Assembly (NCBI RefSeq): GCF_963675395.1
Contig: NZ_OY776223.1
Coordinates: 496,001-560,000 of the forward strand
DNA from: an uncultured Vibrio sp.
GTDB lineage: Bacteria > Pseudomonadota > Gammaproteobacteria > Enterobacterales > Vibrionaceae
Reading direction: 5' to 3'
Length of the DNA stretch: 64,000 nucleotides
Part shown: piece after piece, positions 9,631-16,426 of the stretch
How positions within the stretch are numbered: position 1 is the first letter of the stretch
Layout of the letters: every line of letters begins with the position of its first letter
Notes under the pieces: generated by a model
What the model was told of the DNA's origin: nothing
The model's database searches: none
What the model saw: only the letters and a program-made list of their open reading frames with translations
Position numbers and translations under genes: made by a program

Positions 9631-10311
9631 ATGAAAAAGAATAAAGTAGTAACCACAGAAGATATCCTTCTGAAACTTTGCCAGTCAGTTTCTGGCGTGC
9701 TTACCTCAGCGACTTCCTCTCAGGTAAACTATTCCGCCATGGTACAAAAGATCAACAAAACCAGCCTTAAGCCTGATTTCGGTTGCTTTGTCCTGTTTGA
9801 TGGTGGATTTACTGGCTTAGTCGTCATTAACTTTACTGCCAAAGCAGCACTTGAGATCTACACCAATTACATGCGCAATATGGGGATGCCCGAAGAAGAG
9901 CTCGCCATCTCACATACATCCGATGAAGTAGCCGATGTACTTGGTGAGCTGATGAATCAATTAGTGGGTGATTTTACCAATAAAATTCGCAAAGAGTTGC
10001 AAACAATCATCACGCAAAATCAGCCTAAAATGCTGTCACTGAATAAACAGGTAATTTTGCAGGTAGACACCAACCTGGATCGCCCTCAGGCGCGCCGTGT
10101 GACTTTCTCGACCGCCAATAACAACATCTTTTATCTCGAACTGGCGATGGATAAAACCGAATTCATTCAGCTTGAAGAGTTTGAAATTGCCGAAGACGAA
10201 AATCCGGATGATATTCTAGAGGCCACTCGCAAAGAGATGGCAGAAAGGGATACTCAGAAATCACGCGTAACGGATGACGCCAATGACTTGCTGAACCAAC
10301 TGGGCTTGTAA
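9631..10311 (+). CDS. DUF3334 protein with a CheX-like signature
   Basis: A 226-aa cytoplasmic protein of the DUF3334 family. Residues 97-116 read as a helix with the E-x2-N pattern (E106, N109, in GELMNQLVG) preceded by SDEVADVL. This is the pattern used by CheC/CheX/FliY phosphatases to dephosphorylate CheY-P. An acidic tail (LEEFEIAEDENPDD) follows. The ATG at 9631 is taken as start although the ribosome site is weak. No chemotaxis gene is adjacent, so a link to signalling is inference from the motif alone. Confidence 0.75.
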   Translation: MKKNKVVTTEDILLKLCQSVSGVLTSATSSQVNYSAMVQKINKTSLKPDFGCFVLFDGGFTGLVVINFTAKAALEIYTNYMRNMGMPEEELAISHTSDEVADVLGELMNQLVGDFTNKIRKELQTIITQNQPKMLSLNKQVILQVDTNLDRPQARRVTFSTANNNIFYLELAMDKTEFIQLEEFEIAEDENPDDILEATRKEMAERDTQKSRVTDDANDLLNQLGL

Positions 10312-10499
10312 CAACTTACAACGTCGTTGTCCCTCCTCATCAGAGAAACCTGACGTTTTGAATAGGATGTAGAAATACTACGCTCCGGCTCGCAACGGGG
10401 CGTTTTCCATCTTTAGCAGTCGCATTGTATTTCGTTTTTATGTCAAAAAAGGTAATATATCTGACTTCATAAATTTTTTGCTTTCGTAATTGGTTGTCG

Positions 10500-11195
10500 A
10501 TGGATAAACAAAAAGCCCTGAAAAAAATCGCCAAGTGTTTAGAGCTAGGTAACTCCGCCAATGTAAATGAGGCTGCCAACGCCATCAAGATGGCGCACCG
10601 CCTGATGATGAAATATGGTCTGGATAAAGACGATATTGAGTTCATTAAAATGGGAAAAACTCAATCTTCCCATCTGTTACCCGCAAACATAAGTTCTACC
10701 ATTTTGCGAGTGATTCGCGGCATCAACACCAAGTTTGGCGTTGAGGCAGTACTGCTGAATCACAAAGGGCTTAAACGCGTGGAGTTTATTGGCGAAGCCG
10801 ACCGTGCAATTTTCGCCGCCTTCGCTTTCGATATTATCTACCGTGAAATGAACGAAAGTACTGGCCAGTTCCGCAATAGTTTTGCTGGTAGTGGCACTTC
10901 TTCCATGGAAGTAACCCGCCGCGTGAACTCGTTTGTTTCTGGTTGGGTTGAAGGTGCAATTGAAAAGCTGCCCGTGATCTCCCCTGACGACGAGTCAGCG
11001 AACAAAATCAACGACTACATCGACAAAGAATTCAAAAACATTGATCGCGAAACCTTCAAGAAACAACTTAAAGAAGCGATGAAAAATCTCACTGCAGACT
11101 ATGAAGTTGGTTTGAAGAAAGGTCGAAAAGTGTCTGTGAACCGCGGGGTTGGTGGTGAGCAAGCTCGTAAAATGCTCAACAATCACTCAGAATAA
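10500..11195 (+). CDS. DUF2786 domain protein
   Basis: A 231-aa protein. Its first 45 residues, K-ALKKIAKCLELGNSANVNEAANAI-MAHRLMMKYGL, are a typical DUF2786 domain, seen at the N-terminus of phage and bacterial proteins of unknown function. The middle (residues about 60-150) is the usual companion region, and the C-terminus is basic and lysine-rich (KKGRKVSVNRG). The ATG at 10500 is two codons inside the longest frame. It lies 188 bp after the DUF3334 gene with no clear terminator between. Function unknown. Confidence 0.8.
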   Translation: MDKQKALKKIAKCLELGNSANVNEAANAIKMAHRLMMKYGLDKDDIEFIKMGKTQSSHLLPANISSTILRVIRGINTKFGVEAVLLNHKGLKRVEFIGEADRAIFAAFAFDIIYREMNESTGQFRNSFAGSGTSSMEVTRRVNSFVSGWVEGAIEKLPVISPDDESANKINDYIDKEFKNIDRETFKKQLKEAMKNLTADYEVGLKKGRKVSVNRGVGGEQARKMLNNHSE

Positions 11196-11204
11196 CCTCC
11201 TCTA

Positions 11205-11258
11205 TCAGGCCACATAATGTTAATTGCATAGCAAACTCATTGACGTTATTTGGCCTGA
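11205..11258. repeat. Long-arm inverted repeat after the DUF2786 gene
   Basis: The arm TCAGGCCAcATAA (11205-11217) is complementary to TTATtTGGCCTGA (11246-11258), with one internal mismatch and a 28-nt loop. There is no T-run, so it may be an RNA-end structure rather than an intrinsic terminator. Confidence 0.5.
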
Positions 11259-11389
11259 GTAAGACAATTCTTACAATTTTCTGCTTCCATCTTACTTTTA
11301 CCTAACAAAGATCGATAACGACTGATTAATAATTTGTATCAAATTTTATAAAGCAGCGTTTCGCCTCACTTTTATACGGAGATTTTCCC

Positions 11390-12058
11390 TTGAAAAAGCT
11401 GTCTATAGCACTTGCCTTAGTGCTTGCTCTTACAGGCTGTCAAGCCACGCAACGTCAAAACGCCACCACTGGTGAATACGAAACTAATTCCACGACCCTG
11501 GGAGCCTTAACCGGCGCTGTTGCTGGTGCAGCAATCGGGTTGGCAACAGGTGATAATGCGAAAGAACGTCGTCAACGTGCTTTGATTGGTGCTGCCGCTG
11601 GTGGTGCAACAGGCGCGGGTGTGGGTTACTACTTTGACCAGCAAGAAGCTGCACTGCGTCGAGAGTTGCTGAATTCTGGTGTACAAGTGCAACGTGTTGG
11701 TGAAAACCAGCTTCTGCTTCGTATGGAAAACGGCATCGGCTTTGCCTCAGACTCTTACCAACTTGATTACGGCATCCATAACACACTTCGCGGTGTTGCT
11801 CGTATTCTTGTTGAATACCCAGATACCAGCCTTGTGATTGACGGCTACACTGACAGCACAGGCAGTGAGTCACACAACCAGTCACTATCTGAAAATCGCG
11901 CAGAATCGGTACGTCAGTTCCTGATACAGCAAAACGTTGCGCCTGGCCGTGCAATTGCACGCGGTTACGGTGAACGTAACCCACTTTGTTCAAACCAAAC
12001 AACCGAAGGCCGCGCGTGTAACCGCCGAGTTGAAATCCAAATCTTGCCTCTGAAGTGA
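11390..12058 (+). CDS. OmpA-family lipoprotein (YiaD-like)
   Basis: A 222-aa outer-membrane lipoprotein. The signal peptide ends in the lipobox LTGC (Cys at residue 17). Two glycine-zipper segments follow (GALTGAVAGAAIGLATG and ALIGAAAGGATGAGVGYYFD). Residues about 105-222 form an OmpA peptidoglycan-binding domain with DGYTDSTGS and SENRAESVRQFL. The start is TTG at 11390, supported by CGGAG 9 bp upstream and by the intact signal peptide. YiaD-type proteins tether the outer membrane to peptidoglycan. The gene is followed by two tight hairpins before the J-domain gene. Confidence 0.92.
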   Translation: MKKLSIALALVLALTGCQATQRQNATTGEYETNSTTLGALTGAVAGAAIGLATGDNAKERRQRALIGAAAGGATGAGVGYYFDQQEAALRRELLNSGVQVQRVGENQLLLRMENGIGFASDSYQLDYGIHNTLRGVARILVEYPDTSLVIDGYTDSTGSESHNQSLSENRAESVRQFLIQQNVAPGRAIARGYGERNPLCSNQTTEGRACNRRVEIQILPLK

Positions 12059-12074
12059 TTTGATTGCACCATTA

Positions 12075-12125
12075 GGTAATTACGGATAATTACCGGAGCA
12101 GGCCTAGAAACGACTTCTAGGCCTG
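12075..12125 (+). other. Two tandem perfect hairpins
   Basis: GGTAATTA (12075-12082) pairs with TAATTACC (12087-12094). CAGGCCTAGAA (12099-12109) pairs perfectly with TTCTAGGCCTG (12115-12125) around a 5-nt loop. Neither has a T-run. The second ends only 8 bp before the next start codon, so it could protect the upstream mRNA end or restrict translation of the next gene. Confidence 0.7.
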
Positions 12126-12133
12126 ACATATCA

Positions 12134-13105
12134 ATGTTTTTAAGAACCCTCATTTTTAGCTTTATCTTAAGCACTTGCCTCTCAGGTCTCGTATTTGCCT
12201 CTCAGTCCCCTTCTTCAGCGGAGGATCAGTTTAAACTGGCACAACAACTGGCAATGAAGACAAACTCAGCGTCTTCAGCAGAAATTCGCTACTGGTTAGA
12301 ACAGTCCGCAAACCAAGGCTACCTACCCGCGCAAAAACAGTTAGCGGAAGATTTGGCTCAGGGACTAACGGGTTCAGTTTTCTACCCTCAAGCCACCTAC
12401 TGGTTTAGTTCAATAGCGCTGAGTGACCCAACAGACAGCGGTTACTCCCTTGCCAGATTTTTGGAAAAGCACCAGCAAAACATCTCTATCGATGACTTGG
12501 TCGAAGCATGGTATCAACTTGCCGCAAAGCAAAACAAAGATGCAGAAACCGCGTATAACCATTTCCTAGAACAACGTTTTAACCAATTAAGAGCCAAGCA
12601 AGTGTCGGCGATGACTGAACTGGACCAAAGTGCCGCTGAAGTGCAACCAATGCAATCAAACCGCACTAACCAAGCGAAAGGGTTAAGCGTTGAGCCGATT
12701 CTTCCCATTGGTATCTGCGGATTCATGCTCAGCGCTGGTTGGTTTGGGTATAGAAAACAACAGCAGAAGCGCAAACTTCAATTGGTTGATGACGAAAATC
12801 GAACCCGACAATTGGATTTACAGGTGAGAGAGTTGGAATTCACCAATAGGCAATTAAAGCGCCAGTTAGAGCAGGTATTTAGAGAGTTTAAGAAAGCCAA
12901 ATCTGAATCCGGGCTCCATGATCTGAGCATTGCCTGTGCTATGTTTGGTTACACGCCGAATTCTATTCCACAACCTCAAGCAATAAAGCTACGTTATCGT
13001 CAATTATCCAAGCTTTACCATCCCGACGCTCGAGGAAGTGAAGCGGAGATGAAACGTCTGAATCAAGCTTTTAGAACAATCACACAAAATGTTACAAAAG
13101 CGTAA
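12134..13105 (+). CDS. Membrane-anchored J-domain protein with Sel1-like repeats
   Basis: A 323-aa protein in five parts: signal peptide (1-22), a helical region with Sel1/TPR-like pattern (about 30-160, e.g. EIRYWLEQSANQGYLPAQKQLA), one membrane span (about 189-206), a basic coiled coil (about 207-256), and a C-terminal J-domain (about 262-323) with the HPD triad at 296-298. The predicted layout puts the repeats in the periplasm and the J-domain in the cytoplasm, where it would stimulate DnaK. It has no obvious ribosome site; the start is fixed by the signal peptide. A partner or substrate is not evident. Confidence 0.8.
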   Translation: MFLRTLIFSFILSTCLSGLVFASQSPSSAEDQFKLAQQLAMKTNSASSAEIRYWLEQSANQGYLPAQKQLAEDLAQGLTGSVFYPQATYWFSSIALSDPTDSGYSLARFLEKHQQNISIDDLVEAWYQLAAKQNKDAETAYNHFLEQRFNQLRAKQVSAMTELDQSAAEVQPMQSNRTNQAKGLSVEPILPIGICGFMLSAGWFGYRKQQQKRKLQLVDDENRTRQLDLQVRELEFTNRQLKRQLEQVFREFKKAKSESGLHDLSIACAMFGYTPNSIPQPQAIKLRYRQLSKLYHPDARGSEAEMKRLNQAFRTITQNVTKA

Positions 13106-13282
13106 ATTTCCATCAACCATTCGAAGCCAAAACCGTTCATCCCCTACAAATAGGGAGCTGCAATCGATCTCCTTCTCAAAACAATTAACAGACATTTAAC
13201 CAAATCCACTTACTTGTGTCATAATATGCGGCGAAAAATAACACCTAAAGACTCTAATTTTTCTAGGTGGGGAGAAAAATCA

Positions 13283-13468
13283 ATGTTCACTGAAGAAGGC
13301 ACCTGCGATTGGTGTAAGAAACCAGCGCTTATCACGCGACATGACTATTTAGATGGTAAACACCATCATTCATGTAAATCTTGTTACGATATGGCGAAAA
13401 TCGATGTCCGCCTATTTAACCAAGGTGAATTGCAAATGCGTGAGCGTATGACTCAAGACGCAAGCTGA
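13283..13468 (+). CDS. Small zinc-ribbon-like protein
   Basis: A 61-aa protein with two CxxC pairs (CDWC near residue 8 and CKSC near residue 36) and histidines between them, consistent with one bound zinc. The start at 13283 follows an excellent ribosome site (GGTGGGGAG). A CATAAT -10-like box lies near 13220. The gene is monocistronic, with its own terminator. I do not recognise a named family; it is probably a conserved Vibrio hypothetical. Confidence 0.75.
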   Translation: MFTEEGTCDWCKKPALITRHDYLDGKHHHSCKSCYDMAKIDVRLFNQGELQMRERMTQDAS

Positions 13469-13496
13469 ACCACTCAAATCAATGGAACTGATTTCT

Positions 13497-13522
13497 AAAG
13501 GCGCCTCAAAGGCGCTTTTTTG
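13497..13522 (+). terminator. Zinc-ribbon gene terminator
   Basis: AAAGGCGCC pairs with GGCGCTTTT around TCAAA, followed by a run of T. It lies 28 bp after the stop. Confidence 0.85.
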
Positions 13523-13797
13523 TTATCTGCTGATCGCCATCACCTTGGGGAGCCCACCAAACACAGTAAAAATTACTGTATAAACTGGTCATAGTTACCG
13601 TATATACAGTGGTTTTCTTACCTTGATATCCAACTAATACTGTTAGTTACTTCACATTTCATAATCCATACCAAACATATCACCTAAAATTTAATTCTTT
13701 ATATTTCAAATTCTTAAATAAAATACCCAACTAAAAGACCAAAATGCATTGCCACAAAAAGCATAAAACCATTTGATCGATCGTCTAAAACAAACTA

Positions 13798-13813
13798 CTG
13801 TATAGACATACAG
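13798..13813. promoter_or_regulatory. LexA (SOS) box
   Basis: CTGTATAGACATACAG fits the LexA consensus CTGT-N8-ACAG exactly, with AT-rich centre. It lies 21 bp before the start of the SulA-like gene, where bound LexA would block transcription until DNA damage. Confidence 0.88.
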
Positions 13814-13834
13814 CATGTATAAAGGAACAGTAAG

Positions 13835-14227
13835 ATGCAGCTATACGGTCAAACTCAAACATACTCTCGTTACAATGTACTGGCACAAGCTACTCAGCCT
13901 ATGGACGTTTCTGATCAGCTTCTTTCAAAATTGGCTGTTCTGTCTCAGCAGAAGCAATGGATCTTATTTACTTCCGAGTGCCCTCGTCCCAACTTTGATC
14001 AGCTCGCTGCTTCCAATATTTGTTGTAAAAATGTGATTCAGATGAAGCCATCCCAACAGCTTTCTGAAGTCGAAATTGTGGTTAAAGCGATTCGTTCAGG
14101 TAACGCGAGTGCGGTTGTCGCATCTAATGACATAGCACCTATGAATCAATCGATGTTGCGAGACATTGGCCTACGTTATCAGTGTGAAGTCTTTTTCGTC
14201 GAAGGCAGAGTAAACCAGTATCACTAA
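13835..14227 (+). CDS. sulA: SulA-like SOS cell-division inhibitor
   Basis: A 130-aa protein resembling SulA, which binds FtsZ and halts division during the SOS response. Matches to E. coli SulA (169 aa) include the QWILFT strand (SulA RWQLWLT), the V-QM-PS-x-x-x-x-EIVVKAIRSGNASAVVAS segment (SulA MVRALRTGNYSVVIGW), and the short C-terminal tail ending YH, which Lon protease recognises in SulA. It lacks part of the SulA N-terminus. AAAGGA (13821-13826) precedes the ATG. The LexA box upstream strongly supports the call. Confidence 0.82.
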   Translation: MQLYGQTQTYSRYNVLAQATQPMDVSDQLLSKLAVLSQQKQWILFTSECPRPNFDQLAASNICCKNVIQMKPSQQLSEVEIVVKAIRSGNASAVVASNDIAPMNQSMLRDIGLRYQCEVFFVEGRVNQYH

Positions 14228-14256
14228 CAAGATCGACGTTATCCATCCTGCATCTC

Positions 14257-14283
14257 GCCTCCTTATAAAGGGGGCCTTTTTTT
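14257..14283 (+). terminator. sulA-like gene terminator
   Basis: GCCTCC (14257-14262) pairs with GGGGGC (14270-14275), with one G-U pair, followed by seven T. Confidence 0.75.
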
Positions 14284-14309
14284 ACTTCGAGTTAGAGAAT
14301 TAATAAATC

Positions 14310-14325
14310 AAGCAAACGTTTGCTT
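14310..14325. promoter_or_regulatory. PurR operator upstream of purC
   Basis: AAGCAAACGTTTGCTT is a perfect 16-bp palindrome matching the PurR consensus (ACGCAAACGTTTGCGT). It lies just upstream of a possible -10 box (TATGAT, 14354-14359), which fits repression by PurR with hypoxanthine or guanine. Confidence 0.88.
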
Positions 14326-14443
14326 TTTCTCTGGCGAGTTAAAATAGTTCTGGTATGATGCCCTCATTCGATTTATTCAGCCACTTACTTTAGCTGAATA
14401 TCTTCTCTTTATGACGTTTGATTAAGATGATAGGAATGTCGCA

Positions 14444-15547
14444 ATGAGCCTTGCTAATCAAGTACTTGCCGTCAATGACGACCTGCCAATTCGCACTCAC
14501 AAACCCGTTCACAGCGGTAAAGTTCGTTCAGTTTACTGGTTAACTGAAGAAGACAGCGCCCGCCTGATCAAAGAAAAAGGATACGATGTTGCCCCAGATG
14601 CACCTCTGGCGATCATGGTGATCAGTGATCGTATTTCTGCTTTTGATTGCATTTGGCATGGCGAAGGTGGTCTGAAAGGTGTGCCTGGTAAAGGCGCCGC
14701 ATTAAACGCCATCTCGAACCACTGGTTCAAACTATTTAAAGACAACGGCCTGGCTGACAGCCACATCTTAGATATTCCTCACCCGTTCGTTTGGATCGTA
14801 CAGAAAGCCAAACCAGTTAAAATCGAAGCGATTTGCCGTAAGTACATTACAGGTTCTATGTGGCGAGCATACGCAAACGGTGAACGCGAGTTCTGTGGCA
14901 TTCAGCTGCCTGAAGGTTTGGAAAAAGACAAAGCTCTGCCAGAGTTATTGATGACACCTTCAACCAAAGGCATTTTAACAGGCATCCCGGGTGTACCAGA
15001 AGCGGATGACGTTAACATCACTCGCGAGAATATCGTCGATAACTACGAAGCATTTAACTTCTCTAGCGCAGAAGACATCGCGCTTTACGAAAAGTTACTC
15101 AAAGAAGGCTTTAATGTTATCAGCAACGCACTAGAAGCCATTGATCAAATCTTCGTCGATACTAAGTTTGAATTCGGTTACGTTCACGACGCAGCTGGCA
15201 ACGAAAAACTGATTTACATGGATGAAGTGGGTACGCCGGACTCTTCTCGTATTTGGGACGCAAAAGAGTACCAAGCAGGTAATATCGTTGAAAACTCAAA
15301 AGAAGGTTTCCGCCAGTTCCTGCTGAACCACTTCCCTGACCCAGATATCCTGCTGAACAAAGAGCGTATGCCTGAGCGTGAAGCACTGGCTCGTGACAAT
15401 GAACTGCCAGTTGATTCCTTGATGGATATTTCTAAAACTTACATCGGTATTGCAGAAAAAATCACCGGCAAACCAATCACGCTAAGCGAAAATCCTAAAG
15501 CAGAGATCATTGACGTTCTTGCCAAAGAGTACGGATTAATCGACTAA
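14444..15547 (+). CDS. purC: Phosphoribosylaminoimidazole-succinocarboxamide synthase PurC (long form)
   Basis: PurC joins CAIR and aspartate to form SAICAR in purine synthesis. The 367-aa protein is the long form found in Vibrio and some other bacteria, not the 237-aa E. coli form. Visible motifs are [10 protein letters not shown] near the N-terminus, [10 protein letters not shown], the [19 protein letters not shown] core, and [17 protein letters not shown]. The start ATG at 14444 follows GGAATGTCGCA. It is monocistronic, with a PurR box upstream and a terminator downstream. Confidence 0.95.
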   Translation: MSLANQVLAVNDDLPIRTHKPVHSGKVRSVYWLTEEDSARLIKEKGYDVAPDAPLAIMVISDRISAFDCIWHGEGGLKGVPGKGAALNAISNHWFKLFKDNGLADSHILDIPHPFVWIVQKAKPVKIEAICRKYITGSMWRAYANGEREFCGIQLPEGLEKDKALPELLMTPSTKGILTGIPGVPEADDVNITRENIVDNYEAFNFSSAEDIALYEKLLKEGFNVISNALEAIDQIFVDTKFEFGYVHDAAGNEKLIYMDEVGTPDSSRIWDAKEYQAGNIVENSKEGFRQFLLNHFPDPDILLNKERMPEREALARDNELPVDSLMDISKTYIGIAEKITGKPITLSENPKAEIIDVLAKEYGLID

Positions 15548-15580
15548 ACCATTCGATAGCGATACTCAACATTCTTGATA

Positions 15581-15610
15581 AAAAAGTCCGCATCAGTGCG
15601 GACTTTTTTA
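15581..15610 (+). terminator. purC terminator
   Basis: AAAAAGTCCGCA pairs with TGCGGACTTTTT around TCAG, with a T-run. Confidence 0.92.
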
Positions 15611-15762
15611 TTCTACGGTTAAATCAGGTTACGCAATATTTAACGTGATTCCGTCAATCTTCGAGGCTGAATGAGTTGTGACCAAATCGCGTCTACTAAG
15701 AAAGTGATCAGTCAAACCCAGCAACTGATCACTCTAACCATGTAAAAGCGGTAGAGGCATAC

Positions 15763-16140
15763 TTATAGTTTGATGTTTAGAATATCTTGCTCTGTTGTGT
15801 CCACTTTCAGATGGCTTCGAGATTCAATATATTCAATCTGTTTTAAGTCTAACGAATATGGCATGACAACACGCAGTTCATCTATCCCTTCACCTTTAGC
15901 CAGTCGAGTTAACTCTAGCAGATTCGACTCGTCACTATGACGTGAAGACATTGACTTTAAGGCGGCGTCCCACAATCGGTCTTTTGGCTCGCTGAGCTCT
16001 GCAAGGTTCTTTTTCCACATCAGACCGAAAATAGGGGCTATCGTGGCAAACGCTTCCAGGAAGGTCCACTTCTTACTGGCAGTAACGCCTAAAAAACTGG
16101 TGTAGTCGAATTCAATGCATGTTTTTTTATGTTGATTCAC
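15763..16140 (-). CDS. Hypothetical protein, 125 aa
   Basis: I do not recognise this protein. It has a weakly hydrophobic central stretch (KWTFLEAFATIAPIFGLMW, about residues 23-41 from the chosen start), an acidic C-terminal half, and no cysteine motif. I chose the GTG at 16140 because CGGAG lies 6 bp upstream on the minus strand; a TTG at 16185 in frame has no ribosome site. It lies between purC and the helicase gene in an AT-rich neighbourhood (285 bp to the helicase end with no feature seen). It may be strain-variable. Confidence 0.55.
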   Translation of the reverse strand: MNQHKKTCIEFDYTSFLGVTASKKWTFLEAFATIAPIFGLMWKKNLAELSEPKDRLWDAALKSMSSRHSDESNLLELTRLAKGEGIDELRVVMPYSLDLKQIEYIESRSHLKVDTTEQDILNIKL

Positions 16141-16426
16141 TCTATGCTCCGACACTCGAAATGAGATATACCAACTATCGTCCAACTATTTTGATATAGC
16201 AATGGGATATAAGAGAATAGTCTTTTATTCCCTAATTTATAGTCAAAAAGAAATATTAAAACCAGCCTTGTAACAAGTGATGTACAGCTTTATCCACATA
16301 CGCAATCAATTGATTAATATTTCAAATTAAAAAGAAACAACCTCATGGATATTTGGCATACAAATACTTAGCCAATAAGCATTCATGGCAAAAATGGCAG
16401 CATGTGGCGAAGATACTAAATCGTTA

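Larger units (their letters stand above)
13469..13834. other. AT-rich gap before the SulA-like gene
   Basis: This 366-bp gap holds the zinc-ribbon gene terminator, an AT-rich stretch with several TACTGTATA/TATACAG half-sites (near 13574 and 13600), and the LexA box at 13798. I see no gene in it. Confidence 0.6.

Noticed and set aside
11484..12002. Leftward 172-codon frame opposite the OmpA-family lipoprotein
   Set aside because: Antisense shadow of a gene with lipobox and OmpA domain; His- and Gln-rich composition is not protein-like.
13574..13612. TACTGTATA and TATACAG fragments considered as extra LexA boxes
   Set aside because: The half-sites are not spaced as CTGT-N8-ACAG; only the box at 13798 fits.
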